A DNA stretch of 64,000 nucleotides from Bacteroidota bacterium. Its GTDB lineage: Bacteria > Bacteroidota > Bacteroidia > Bacteroidales > VadinHA17. The notes under the pieces were generated by a model that was not told where the DNA came from, ran no database searches, and was given only the letters and a program-made list of their open reading frames with translations. Position numbers and translations under genes: made by a program. Positions within the stretch are counted from its first letter, which is position 1. Every line of letters begins with the position of its first letter. The DNA is taken from positions 25,534 through 89,533 of the forward strand of contig JADKBL010000015.1 in the NCBI GenBank assembly GCA_016718875.1, read 5' to 3'. This document shows, piece by piece, positions 15,592 to 25,079 of this stretch.

Positions 15592-17562
15592 TTATTTTGA
15601 GACTTTCTTTATGAATATTTCTTCAGGATACCCTCTCCTGATAAGCTCCAGTCTCCAGGCATAGGCTTCCTCTCTGGTTTTGAACTGACCTGTTGTGTAC
15701 CTGTAGAATTTATCTTCTTCATTATGCATAACCTTCAGGTTGTCGATTCTCTTAAAGTAGCTGACATCAACCGGCTTAATAAGGGCAATTACCTGAACAG
15801 TATAATATAAGATATCAGCATCATTTATGTTCTTATCACTTACGTCACTTACATTGACATTACTTACCATCATGCTTGAATCGATAGATAATACTACAGG
15901 TATTGCAGAGAGATTTATTTTTTCAAACTCTTCAACAGGTTTTTCAGGTTCAACAACTGTTGCCGGTATAGGTCTGTTTGGATCTGGTTCAAGTGTTACA
16001 TCAAGGGTAATGATAGAAGCCGGATGATTGTAAAGTATGGTGGTATCGATTTTATGTGTGAAATAAAAATTACTTGCGTAACTAATAGAATACCTGCCGG
16101 GAGGAACAATAAAATTATAGCGGCCTGTAAATTTATTAGGATATCCGACATCGACTGTATCACCTGTTTCACTGTTCAGCAGATGGATAAAATAATTCTT
16201 GTCAAAAGGAACGATAGTATCACTAAGGCTGTAAACCCCTGTGATTTCAAATGTTCTTACTTCCTCAGAAACTCCGATCGCAAGAAACATTATGTCACGT
16301 TTTTTATAATCGGTGGTTATTGAATAATAGGCGCTCTTGCCATTATCGAATGGCTGATAAAATTTATCGTCATCGCTTGAGTTAAGAGGATAACCAATAT
16401 TTTCAGGTGTCTGCCAGGCAGACTGAGTGAACAGGCTTCTGAAGTTGTCATAACCTCCCATTGAAGAATGTCCTTCGGATGAAAAATAAAGAATAGTACC
16501 GTCATTAGTTATGAAGGGAGTATCTTCATTATAGGGGGTATTGACAACAGGTCCCAGATTAACTGCGGGGCCCCATTCTCCAATTCCATCCTTTTCTGAA
16601 ACATAAATATCGAGGTTTCCCTGTCCGCCATCCCTGTTGCTTGTGAAATAGAGCTTTTTCCCGTCTGCAGAAACCGAAGCATGTGATTCATAGAACTTGG
16701 TATTGATGTTCCTGTTCAGCTTCTTAATAGGTGTCCAGTAACCATCCTTGTAATTGGATGAGTAAATAGCACCGTCGTAGTTGTCTGTTTTATAAAGGAA
16801 TAGTTCAGTTCCGTCACTGTTAAGACCGCATGAAGAGCAATCTTCACCTGCATTTATCTCATTAGTAATCTCAATTGGGGGCTGCCATTTGCCTCTCTCT
16901 TTTCTGGAGTAAAAAATAACATTGACGATCCCTCGTTTTTCAGTATAAACAATTGTATTACCGTCATAGCTCACAGCAGGGTTTTCATTAATTGAACCCA
17001 GGCTAAAGTCAGGTCCGAGTGTATTTTTTGTAAATAGGACAGGTGTTTCTTTGAGCTTGATAGCAGTTTTACAGGCCTGAATCTGCTGATCAATATATTC
17101 CAGATTCTGCATTCCTCCTTTAGACTTAGTCTCTGTAGCAAGTTTCTGAAATGTAAGCAGAGTATTCATCCCTTTTTCAAGGTCATTATTAATCATATAG
17201 GCCTTTGCAAGAGAAAAATATGAATCAAGTGGAGCTCTCTTTTCTTTTAAAGTTGTTGTTTTTGAGTCATATGCTGCACTCTTTACAGCTTCCTCGAGGT
17301 ATGGGATTGATTTTTCCTTTTCCCCCGGAATATTGAGGTAACATGTACCTATTTTATATTTAATATTAAGATTGTCAGGAGTTTCAAGAAGGAGGTAAAG
17401 CTGGTTCGCAAGTTCAAATTCCTCATACAGGTAGTATGATTCTGCCTGGGCAAAAATGTCCTTCATCTCTGAAGAAGATTGTGCCTGAACAGCTGATGAA
17501 CAGATAAGTGCAATCAGCAACTGCAAAAACAAGCCAGAAATTCTATTCTTCAAATAGCCCAT
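15592..17562 (-). CDS. PorE-like TPR/beta-propeller protein with SPOR-like C-terminus, no OmpA domain
   Basis: The 656 residues have a signal peptide, TPR region (to about 155), PD40 propeller (about 160-410; ITTDGT and SMGGYDNF blades) and a short CRD-like beta domain (about 415-520). The C-terminal 75 residues resemble a SPOR fold (YYTVQVIALIKPVDVSYF to the end). The OmpA module of the downstream paralogue is absent and replaced by a linker. It lies 25 bases before the PorE-like gene at 12936 and 54 bases after the one at 17617, all on the minus strand, so the three are probably one transcript. SPOR-like and OmpA modules both point to peptidoglycan contact. Exact role unknown. Confidence 0.78.
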   Translation of the reverse strand: MGYLKNRISGLFLQLLIALICSSAVQAQSSSEMKDIFAQAESYYLYEEFELANQLYLLLETPDNLNIKYKIGTCYLNIPGEKEKSIPYLEEAVKSAAYDSKTTTLKEKRAPLDSYFSLAKAYMINNDLEKGMNTLLTFQKLATETKSKGGMQNLEYIDQQIQACKTAIKLKETPVLFTKNTLGPDFSLGSINENPAVSYDGNTIVYTEKRGIVNVIFYSRKERGKWQPPIEITNEINAGEDCSSCGLNSDGTELFLYKTDNYDGAIYSSNYKDGYWTPIKKLNRNINTKFYESHASVSADGKKLYFTSNRDGGQGNLDIYVSEKDGIGEWGPAVNLGPVVNTPYNEDTPFITNDGTILYFSSEGHSSMGGYDNFRSLFTQSAWQTPENIGYPLNSSDDDKFYQPFDNGKSAYYSITTDYKKRDIMFLAIGVSEEVRTFEITGVYSLSDTIVPFDKNYFIHLLNSETGDTVDVGYPNKFTGRYNFIVPPGRYSISYASNFYFTHKIDTTILYNHPASIITLDVTLEPDPNRPIPATVVEPEKPVEEFEKINLSAIPVVLSIDSSMMVSNVNVSDVSDKNINDADILYYTVQVIALIKPVDVSYFKRIDNLKVMHNEEDKFYRYTTGQFKTREEAYAWRLELIRRGYPEEIFIKKVSK

Positions 17563-17616
17563 TAAAACAAATATACTCTTTTTTTCTATTGCAGAACACT
17601 ATTTTGCGTTCATTTT

Positions 17617-18891
17617 TCATTTCAGGATTATCCTGTACAGATCTTCCCTGCCGAAGCCATCTGTTTCCTTGTCGAGAAAGAGATAGCCGCTTTTACCATC
17701 GGCAGAAGGCATGAAGTAAGTATTATCATCGGTAGTATTTAACGGATATCCCATGTTTTCAGGTTTTTTCCACGATCCTGATGATAGCTTTTCGGACCTG
17801 AAAAGATCATATCCGCCCATATTCTCATGTCCCTGTGAACTGAAAAAGAGTGTCTTGTCGTGATTGGCCAGAAACGCCCTGTCCTCATTGAACACAGTGT
17901 TTATTTCTGGTCCCATATTTACTGCAGGACCCCATTCCCCATTAACTTTTCTTGATATATAAAGATCAAGTCCGCCAAAACCGCCAGGTTTGTCAGAAGC
18001 AAAAATAAGCAGATTATCATCTTCTGAGATAGATGCATGAGATTCCCAGTATTTGGTATTTATGTTCTTATTAAGCTTAATTGCAGGTGACCAGACAGTG
18101 CCATTAAATGAGGAAACATATATGTCACTGTTAAAGTTGTCATCTTTTGAAATGAAGAGTTGTCTGCCGTCTTTTGTCAGCGATGAGATTACTACATCCC
18201 CGTCTATCTTCAGATCAGGATAGATATTTACCGGACCGCCCCATTTATTATTCTGCAGTTGGCTAAACATGATTGCATCATAGAATTTCAGAGAGGACAT
18301 AAAAACAAACGATTTGCCGTCGGAGGAAATAGCAGGATTAAAATTTGAATTGTTGTCATTGAATATTTCTCCCAGATTCTCCATTGTAAATGTTACAGGT
18401 TTGTCAATGAGTATTTTGGCCATATCACAAACCTCTATTTCATGATCAATAAACCCAATATTTTCAGTATCATCAGCAAGAAGAGTTTTCTTGTATTTCA
18501 GGTAGGCCTCCTTCGCTTTTTCAAAATTATAATTGATTCTGTAGGCTCTTGCCAGTTCATAGAGTGCATCATAAGGTGCGGCGATCTGATTTAAAGTACC
18601 CTCTTTATGTTTAGCCGACATGTTTTTGGCAGCTTCTTCAAGATATTTTACTGCAAGTTCTTTTTTGCCCGGCATATTAATATAGCAGACCCCGATGCAG
18701 AATGCCAGGTTAGCATTCTCGCTCTTTTCAGAATAGATTTGCAGATAATAATTGAGTGCCTCAGAATAGTCCTCATTCATAAATAAATATTCAGCCTCCA
18801 GGAATGTGTCCTGAAGTTGCTTACTGTCCTGTGCGTGAAGCGATAAAGTAAAAAAAATTATTACCAGCAGACTTGCAGTTTTCTTAATCAT
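17617..18891 (-). CDS. PorE-like TPR/beta-propeller protein, short form
   Basis: The 424 residues have a signal peptide (1-20, ending SLHAQ), TPR helices (about 22-150) and a PD40 propeller that runs to the C-terminus (ENMGGYDLFRS near 385). It stops where its paralogues add a CRD, OmpA or SPOR module, so it contains only the shared TPR-propeller core. The N-terminal pattern (signal, DTFLEAEYLFMNEDYSEAL) aligns with all three neighbours. The protein is likely periplasmic or surface-attached without its own wall-binding domain. A terminator between it and the upstream paralogue separates the transcripts, so it probably has its own promoter. Confidence 0.78.
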   Translation of the reverse strand: MIKKTASLLVIIFFTLSLHAQDSKQLQDTFLEAEYLFMNEDYSEALNYYLQIYSEKSENANLAFCIGVCYINMPGKKELAVKYLEEAAKNMSAKHKEGTLNQIAAPYDALYELARAYRINYNFEKAKEAYLKYKKTLLADDTENIGFIDHEIEVCDMAKILIDKPVTFTMENLGEIFNDNNSNFNPAISSDGKSFVFMSSLKFYDAIMFSQLQNNKWGGPVNIYPDLKIDGDVVISSLTKDGRQLFISKDDNFNSDIYVSSFNGTVWSPAIKLNKNINTKYWESHASISEDDNLLIFASDKPGGFGGLDLYISRKVNGEWGPAVNMGPEINTVFNEDRAFLANHDKTLFFSSQGHENMGGYDLFRSEKLSSGSWKKPENMGYPLNTTDDNTYFMPSADGKSGYLFLDKETDGFGREDLYRIILK

Positions 18892-18953
18892 CTTCTCTTT
18901 TTTAGATTAACAAATTTATCAAAAAAAATCAATGAAAAATCTTCATAGCCATA

Positions 18954-18981
18954 ATAAAAAAGGGCTGAATTAACAGCCCCA
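18954..18981 (-). terminator. Rho-independent terminator after the 956-residue PorE-like gene
   Basis: In minus-strand sense GGGGCTG-TTAATT-CAGCCC is followed by a run of six T (A at 18956-18961). It begins only 8 bases past the stop at 18989 and separates this gene from the three downstream paralogues. Confidence 0.75.
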
Positions 18982-18988
18982 TTTTATT

Positions 18989-21859
18989 TTATTGTTTTTT
19001 CTTCTTCTTCTTGGAATTAATGTAAAATATGAAGAACAACATTGTTACCCCGAGAACAATCCAGAGTACCCAGAGTTTCCCTGTTTCCTTAGCTGCTGCC
19101 TGGTTTTCCCTGATTGTTTCGGCTGGCAGATTCCTTGATGTAATAAGCTTTGAAATTGTCTTATAAAGCTCTTCTTCAGAATACTTGCCCTTATTCTTTT
19201 CTGACAGTAGGAATACAAGCAATTCCTTAGCTGTTTTTATCTTCTCCTTCCTGAGATCGATTGACTTGAGGAATGACAGAAGTGGTTCATCGGCATTACT
19301 GATGAGGTCGTTAAGGAATTGTTCCGCGCTTGTATCGGGCACAGTACTTATGGCCAGCATCAGCTCAGCAAACTGATTGATTGTAAGGCCTCTCTTTATA
19401 ACCTCAGTGCGGAATGATATCAGCCATTTTTCCCTGACTTTTATATTCTGCAGATCAACTGCTGCAACTGCATCCCTTATAATATTGCCCTGTTCAGATG
19501 TTTCACTGTATGTAAGAATTTTTTCTCTAAGGACTAGGATTGCAGGATCAGTACCTGATAATATCTGATTTGCAAGTTTATTTAAATCTTCAGCAGTAAT
19601 CCTTCCCTGACTTTTCTTTGCAACATATTCCTGAAGATCAGTCCATGATTTCAGGCCAAGTTCATTAATATCAATCCCTTCAAGAATTGTCTTCATTTCA
19701 CCTGTGGCATATTTAGCCATCAGATCAACCGCTGCCTGGGTAAGAATATTATCCATCAGGGCAACTTTAAGGGCAAGCATATCAACTTCTTCCGGACTAA
19801 TACTCTTTTTGGCAGCTTCTTCTTTAAGGTACGCTATAAGATCATCAGTTGTACCGAACTGGTGTTTGCTGGTATTTGCTTCATCAATTACCGAAGTCAG
19901 TTCGCCTGATGAACGATTTTTGAGTAACCCGGTGAGTGCAGCTATCTGTTTTTTGGAAATTATTCTTGTGTATTCAGGCCTAACGAGTGGCTGACGTGTA
20001 AACTCTTTTTCCTTTGTAATAAAGACATCAGTGGATGTGACATTGTTAAATTTGTCAGTAAGTGTGAAGACTATCCTGTTATTGCCTTCAGCCGGCATCA
20101 TCTTATACGTGAAAACGGTGTCATTGATAACAAATTTTTCTGTTGACAGAAGTGAATCACCTACCCAATGCTCAACAGTAAGAATGGAACCCGGCTCGAC
20201 TTTAAGTGGAATAATCAGTGAATCTCCTTTTGCCACCGTAATGGTTTTGTTGCTTTCAACCCTGAGATCAGCTACAAAATCAGTTCGGGGAAGAATGGTA
20301 CTTCCCATCAGTAAACTGTCGCTGACAAAATCAATTGGAAGTGAAAGGTCTTTTACAATTTTGTCGCCGCCTTCAGCTTCGAAAGTTACCTTGTAATTGC
20401 CATGAGGCAATTCAAATGTGAATTCGCCAGTTTTTGGATCAGAATAGACAACAAGAATCTGGTTTGGATCCGTAATATTTAAAGCACTTATCTTAATACT
20501 GTCATTTTTATTTGACATAAGGTCCGCAATCCGGGCAAATCCTTTTACAGTAAATTTGCGCGGATGCTGGTCAGAAAATATTTCAATACGGTAAATATCC
20601 TGTTTGCCGAATCCCTGAGGTTTGTCGATTGCATAGTACCCTTCATAACCCTGTCCTACGGGTTTAAAGAATACATCGTCATCAGTTGAATTGATTGGAT
20701 AACCGGCATTAAGGGGCACTGACCATTGGCCATTTTCGAGCAGGGTAGAGTAAAATACATCGTATCCGCCCATGTTGAAATGCCCCCTGGAACTGAAGAA
20801 GAGTGTTTTGTCATCCTTGCTCAGGAAAGGTGATTCCTCATTGTAAACAGTGTTAATTACCGGACCAAGGTTCTCTGGTGTTCCCCAATCCCCAGCTGTA
20901 TCTCTTTTCGATACATAAATATCGAGACCGCCTAATGATCCCTTCCTGTTGCTGGTGAAATAGAGCTTTTTGTTATCATGTGATACCGTAGCATGAGATT
21001 CCCAGTATTTTGTATTGATATTATCGTTAAGCTTAACAGGTAACCCCCAGATTCCGTTAGTGAAAGTAGAAGTATAAATTATCCCGTCAAAATCAAGTGA
21101 ACTGTAAAGGTAAAGTGTTTTGCCATCACTTGAGATTGAAGTTGGAAACAGTTCACGGTCGACTGTTAAAATTTCGTTCAAATTTATCGGACCTGACCAT
21201 TGTCCGTTAATTTTGGTAGAATAAAGGATAGCATCATAAAAGGCTTCTGTTTTAGAATAGATCAAAATGTCCTCATTATCTGACACTACCGGGTTGAATT
21301 CGGAATTTGCCTCATTAATGAAAGTTCCAAGGTTATTTGCCTTGATAAACAGAGGTTTACTCATTAGTTCCTTGGCATTCAGACACGACTGGATCTGTAG
21401 GTTCACAACTGCAGTGTCGTAAATGTCACTGTTCAGGTTTTTCTGGAATTGCCTGTAAGTCTCAAGAGCTTTGTCAAGCTGATTATTTATTCTGTATGCA
21501 TTTGCAAGAAAATACAAAGCATCGTAGGGTGCACCTTTCTCCTTAAAGTTACCTTCCTTGTAATCAGGGTTGATATTTTTTACTGCATCTTCAAGATATG
21601 ATACAGCTTTTTCCTTCTCCCCCGGAGTATTTATGTAACATTGCCCTATCCTGTATTTAAAATTTGCGTTATTGGGATAACTCTTTATTAGCTTCAGATA
21701 GGCAGGCAAAGCATCCTTATAGGCTTCAAAAAGGATCCAGCTCTCTGCCTCATAAAAACTATTCCTGTTTTCAATCCTGGCCTGCGGATAGAGATCATTT
21801 ATGCAAAATAATGCCAGTGTCAGAGATACCAGAACGATCCTTTTCATAGTAGATTTCAA
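18989..21859 (-). CDS. PorE-like TPR/beta-propeller protein with helical repeats and C-terminal membrane anchor
   Basis: The 956 residues have a signal peptide, TPR region (about 25-155), PD40 propeller (about 160-425) and CRD-like domain (about 435-520). An Ig-like beta segment (about 530-620) leads to a long helical region (about 620-920). That region has at least three diverged copies of a unit containing I..EEVD/AEDLN-type helices with conserved L and A spacing. It ends with one membrane helix (LWVLWIVLGVTMLFFIF) and the tail KKKKKKQ. A signal peptide plus a C-terminal helix and positive tail suggests an inner-membrane-anchored periplasmic protein, unlike its paralogues. The helical region has no family I recognise. 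A strong terminator follows. It may bridge the inner membrane to T9SS or wall components, but that is inference. Confidence 0.75.
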   Translation of the reverse strand: MKSTMKRIVLVSLTLALFCINDLYPQARIENRNSFYEAESWILFEAYKDALPAYLKLIKSYPNNANFKYRIGQCYINTPGEKEKAVSYLEDAVKNINPDYKEGNFKEKGAPYDALYFLANAYRINNQLDKALETYRQFQKNLNSDIYDTAVVNLQIQSCLNAKELMSKPLFIKANNLGTFINEANSEFNPVVSDNEDILIYSKTEAFYDAILYSTKINGQWSGPINLNEILTVDRELFPTSISSDGKTLYLYSSLDFDGIIYTSTFTNGIWGLPVKLNDNINTKYWESHATVSHDNKKLYFTSNRKGSLGGLDIYVSKRDTAGDWGTPENLGPVINTVYNEESPFLSKDDKTLFFSSRGHFNMGGYDVFYSTLLENGQWSVPLNAGYPINSTDDDVFFKPVGQGYEGYYAIDKPQGFGKQDIYRIEIFSDQHPRKFTVKGFARIADLMSNKNDSIKISALNITDPNQILVVYSDPKTGEFTFELPHGNYKVTFEAEGGDKIVKDLSLPIDFVSDSLLMGSTILPRTDFVADLRVESNKTITVAKGDSLIIPLKVEPGSILTVEHWVGDSLLSTEKFVINDTVFTYKMMPAEGNNRIVFTLTDKFNNVTSTDVFITKEKEFTRQPLVRPEYTRIISKKQIAALTGLLKNRSSGELTSVIDEANTSKHQFGTTDDLIAYLKEEAAKKSISPEEVDMLALKVALMDNILTQAAVDLMAKYATGEMKTILEGIDINELGLKSWTDLQEYVAKKSQGRITAEDLNKLANQILSGTDPAILVLREKILTYSETSEQGNIIRDAVAAVDLQNIKVREKWLISFRTEVIKRGLTINQFAELMLAISTVPDTSAEQFLNDLISNADEPLLSFLKSIDLRKEKIKTAKELLVFLLSEKNKGKYSEEELYKTISKLITSRNLPAETIRENQAAAKETGKLWVLWIVLGVTMLFFIFYINSKKKKKKQ

Positions 21860-22081
21860 ATGACCTTTTAATACTTTCTCATTATCATTGCCTTAAGCAA
21901 TCCCCTTGTCAAAACACAATAAACAGAAATTCGGTCTAAATTTCTGCTTCAAACTACTAATATAACAGAATTTTAAGAAAAAAGATAATATTTAGTAAAT
22001 ATCCTTTTACAATCATCTAAAAACCAATCAATATTGTCAGTATTAAAATGATCGCAATATCTGATTCCAACTTGTTAACAG

Positions 22082-23380
22082 TTACCATGAAACTTCCGGA
22101 GAATAGTTTTCCAGAATTTCCTTGATCTTCGAGAGGAACTTTCCTGCCAGTGCCCCATCGATAACCCTGTGATCATAACTAAGTGATAAAATCACTATTT
22201 GACGTATGGCAATCATATCACCCTCAGGAGTTTCAATTACAACAGGTGTTTTCTTTACAACACCTGTTCCCAGGATTGCAGCCTGTGGCTGGTTTATTAT
22301 CGGTGTGCCTGCAAGGTTATTGTATGTTCCAAAATTTGTTATCGTGAATGTTCCTCCTGTTATCTCTTCCGGTTTTAGTTTATTTGTCCTCGCCCGTTCA
22401 GCCAGATCATTCACTGCTTTTGCAAGACCAGTCAGGTTTTTTTCGTTGGCATTCTTAATAACCGGAACAATGAGGTTGCCATCGGGAAGTGCAGTTGCCA
22501 TACCGATGTTAATGTTTTTCTTTTTGATAATATTATCTCTGTCAACTGATACATTTATCAAAGGATATTCGTAAAGAGCTCTTGCAGCAGCATCAATGAA
22601 GATAGGAGTGAGGGTTAGCTTCTGGCCCTCTGCAGACATAAACTTTTCTTTGTTTGCATTCCTCCACATGACTACTTTTGTCATGTCAGCATCAATAAAT
22701 GATGTTACATGTGGTGATGTATGTTTCGACATTACCATATGATCAGCAATAAGCTTCCTTACCCTGTCCATGGGAATAATTTCATCGTTGTCAGATGTCC
22801 TGCCAGGATCTTTCTGAATTTGTGTCTGTTTAACAGGTTTAGATACAATTGATTCGGATGCTTTTTTCTTTTCAGAAAGCAGTTTAAGTGTATCATCCCG
22901 TGTAATTCTTCCATCCATCCCAGTTCCTTTTAGCGAATCCAGTTCAGTATAACTGATACCTTCCCTGGCTGCTATGCTCCTGACAAGAGGTGAGATGAAC
23001 TTCCCTGAGGGTGTTCTGCTTTTTAATAAATGTGCCGCAGTCTCAACTTCTGTACTTTCTTTTTTTATCTCTTCAATAGTTTCCCTGATTCTTTTTACTT
23101 CACTTTCAACCTTTTTTTTCTCCTCCTTTGAAGTGACAGCATCATTTTCAATTATAGCTATAATATCACCTATCTTTGCAATTGTACCTTCCTTAACCAA
23201 AACAGAGACAAGAATACCTGTCAGGGGTGAAGGTACCTCGGAATCTACCTTGTCAGTGGCAACTTCAACCAGCGGATCATCCTCCCTGACAGTATCGCCT
23301 TCCTTCACCAGCCATTTGTTAATTGTGGCTTCAATAATCCCTTCGCCCATTGCCGGTAATATAACATTCATCCTTGCCAT
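22082..23380 (-). CDS. Dihydrolipoamide acyltransferase (E2) of a 2-oxo acid dehydrogenase complex
   Basis: The 432 residues hold three modules: a lipoyl domain (1-78, lipoyl Lys44 in EVATDKVDSE), a peripheral-subunit-binding domain (about 130-170, SPLVRSIAAREGISYTELD) and a CoA acyltransferase domain (about 205-432). The active site is SYDHRVIDGALAGKFL (His404, Asp408). The enzyme transfers an acyl group from lipoate to CoA as the core of the pyruvate, branched-chain or 2-oxoglutarate complex. The single lipoyl domain and sequence style suggest a branched-chain or generic Bacteroidota E2. E1 and E3 genes are not in the window. It is the last of a minus-strand group with GT2 and RecR, separated by about 100 bases. 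Confidence 0.9.
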   Translation of the reverse strand: MARMNVILPAMGEGIIEATINKWLVKEGDTVREDDPLVEVATDKVDSEVPSPLTGILVSVLVKEGTIAKIGDIIAIIENDAVTSKEEKKKVESEVKRIRETIEEIKKESTEVETAAHLLKSRTPSGKFISPLVRSIAAREGISYTELDSLKGTGMDGRITRDDTLKLLSEKKKASESIVSKPVKQTQIQKDPGRTSDNDEIIPMDRVRKLIADHMVMSKHTSPHVTSFIDADMTKVVMWRNANKEKFMSAEGQKLTLTPIFIDAAARALYEYPLINVSVDRDNIIKKKNINIGMATALPDGNLIVPVIKNANEKNLTGLAKAVNDLAERARTNKLKPEEITGGTFTITNFGTYNNLAGTPIINQPQAAILGTGVVKKTPVVIETPEGDMIAIRQIVILSLSYDHRVIDGALAGKFLSKIKEILENYSPEVSW

Positions 23381-23483
23381 GTCTCTTATAATGAAAGTGT
23401 AATCCTTAAAATTACGAATTATCTACCTCTTTATAACAAGCAGAGTGAGGTTTTGTTTCCTAAGGCTAAAGCCGGAACGGGTT

Positions 23484-24356
23484 TTACCTCCTGAATTTTA
23501 GAGTAAGAAAACGGTTAAAAAGAGCAAGTGTTTCTCTGAAAAATATTCCGGTATCAAGTATGAAGTGAGAGAATCTGAAAAGGCCTTCAGTCCTTCTTTT
23601 CCTGACATAAATTCTCATTGCCTTATAAAAGTCGAGGATATCTTTATAATTGTCTCTTGGAGTACTTCGACCCTTATAATGAGTGATATTTGTTTCAGGG
23701 AAGTAATAGTTGCGGAATCCTGCCTGTATTATCCTGTAACTCATGTCAATATCCTCACCGTACATGAAGAAATCCTCATCCAGCAATCCTGTTATGTCAA
23801 GTACATTTTTCCTTATTAACATGAATGCTCCGGCAATAACTTCTGTTTCAGCTGTTTCATCATTTCCTACTGTTAATAAGTAATATTTGTTGAAAAGTTT
23901 TGATTCCGGGAAGAGAAATGACAAGCCGAATGACTTGAAGAATGCAGAACTTACTGAGGGGAGAGATCTTTTAGATTCAGGAAGGTAAATCCCATCCCCG
24001 TCTGTCATTTTTACACCCAGGGCACCAGCATCAATGTGCGAATCCATAAAGCCAATACACTTTGTAAATGTATTGGCCATAACAATAGTATCAGGATTCA
24101 GGAGAAGTACATACCTGCCCCTGCATAACTTAAGGGCCTGGTTATTTGCTGCTGCATACCCTGTATTTGTGTTGTTTCTGATAAGTGTTACCCCGGGGAA
24201 TTCACTACTTACCATTGAACAGGAATCGTCGGATGAGTTGTTATCAACAACAAATATTTCAGCATCAATGAATTCAGTGGCCTGAATGACTGATTCCAGA
24301 CACGCTTTTAAATAGCCGGATACGTTGTAACTGACAATGACTACTGACAGATCCAT
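23484..24356 (-). CDS. Glycosyltransferase family 2, rhamnosyltransferase-like
   Basis: The 290-residue protein has a GT-A fold: N-terminal LSVVIVSYNVSGYLKACLES, nucleotide-binding VVDNNSSDDS, the metal site LLNPDT (a DxD variant) and GAFMLIRKNVLDITGLLDEDFFMYGEDIDMSYR, typical of WbbL-like GT2 enzymes. It probably adds a sugar to a cell-surface polysaccharide or lipid-linked precursor on the cytoplasmic face; donor and acceptor are unknown. A short C-terminal amphipathic segment may touch the membrane. It starts one base after the recR stop, so the two genes are translationally close. Confidence 0.85.
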   Translation of the reverse strand: MDLSVVIVSYNVSGYLKACLESVIQATEFIDAEIFVVDNNSSDDSCSMVSSEFPGVTLIRNNTNTGYAAANNQALKLCRGRYVLLLNPDTIVMANTFTKCIGFMDSHIDAGALGVKMTDGDGIYLPESKRSLPSVSSAFFKSFGLSFLFPESKLFNKYYLLTVGNDETAETEVIAGAFMLIRKNVLDITGLLDEDFFMYGEDIDMSYRIIQAGFRNYYFPETNITHYKGRSTPRDNYKDILDFYKAMRIYVRKRRTEGLFRFSHFILDTGIFFRETLALFNRFLTLKFRR

Positions 24357-24357
24357 T

Positions 24358-24972
24358 TCATTGCTGATAAGGATTTCGGTTATTGATAGCGCGTCCGAGT
24401 GTTATCTCATCCGTATATTCAAGTTCATCTCCTATTGCTACTCCTCGTGCAAGAGTTGTTAAATTTATATTGTATTTGCTGAGTCTTTTAAAAAGATAAT
24501 AATTTGTGGTATCACCTTCCATCGTTGTACTTAAGGCAAAAATTACTTCTTTTATTCCTTCAGCCTTTACTTTTTCTTCCAGGCTTTCAATCCGGAGATC
24601 AGCCGGGCCTACTCCTTCAATCGGAGATATTATGCCTCCCAGTACGTGATACATCCCCCTGAATTGCCTGGTATTCTCTATAGCCATGACATCCTGAATG
24701 TTTTCCACAACACAAACTATTGTTCTGTCTCTTTTTTCATCATTGCAGATGTTGCATATTTCAGTATCGGAGATATTATGGCATACTTTGCAGTAATGGA
24801 TCTCTCCATGGAGTTTAATAATACTTTCCCCAAATCTTTTAACGTCTTCAGCATTCCTTCTCAGAAGATTCATCACAAGCCTGAATGCAGTCTTTCTTCC
24901 CACGCCTGGTAGTGAAGCAAATTCATTAACAGCATTTTCAAGTAGCCTGGAAGGAAATTCGTTATAGCTCAT
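24358..24972 (-). CDS. recR: Recombination protein RecR
   Basis: The 204 residues show the full family order: helix-hairpin-helix SLPGVGRKTAFRLV (20-33), a C4 zinc finger (Cys61, Cys64, Cys73, Cys76), and a Toprim domain starting IVCVVENIQDVMAIE with the GGIISPIEGVGPADL loop. RecR works with RecO (and RecF) to load RecA at gapped DNA. Length is normal for the family. It is followed almost without gap by the GT2 gene, a pairing that looks like chance operon membership. Confidence 0.95.
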   Translation of the reverse strand: MSYNEFPSRLLENAVNEFASLPGVGRKTAFRLVMNLLRRNAEDVKRFGESIIKLHGEIHYCKVCHNISDTEICNICNDEKRDRTIVCVVENIQDVMAIENTRQFRGMYHVLGGIISPIEGVGPADLRIESLEEKVKAEGIKEVIFALSTTMEGDTTNYYLFKRLSKYNINLTTLARGVAIGDELEYTDEITLGRAINNRNPYQQ

Positions 24973-25079
24973 CAGCTTTATATTTGAAACAAAAATAATT
25001 CAATTTACGATGATATATTAAAGTGGCAGACTTTTCTGTCTTGCTTTTTTTTATAACCTTGCAGAATAATCTTAACCCT

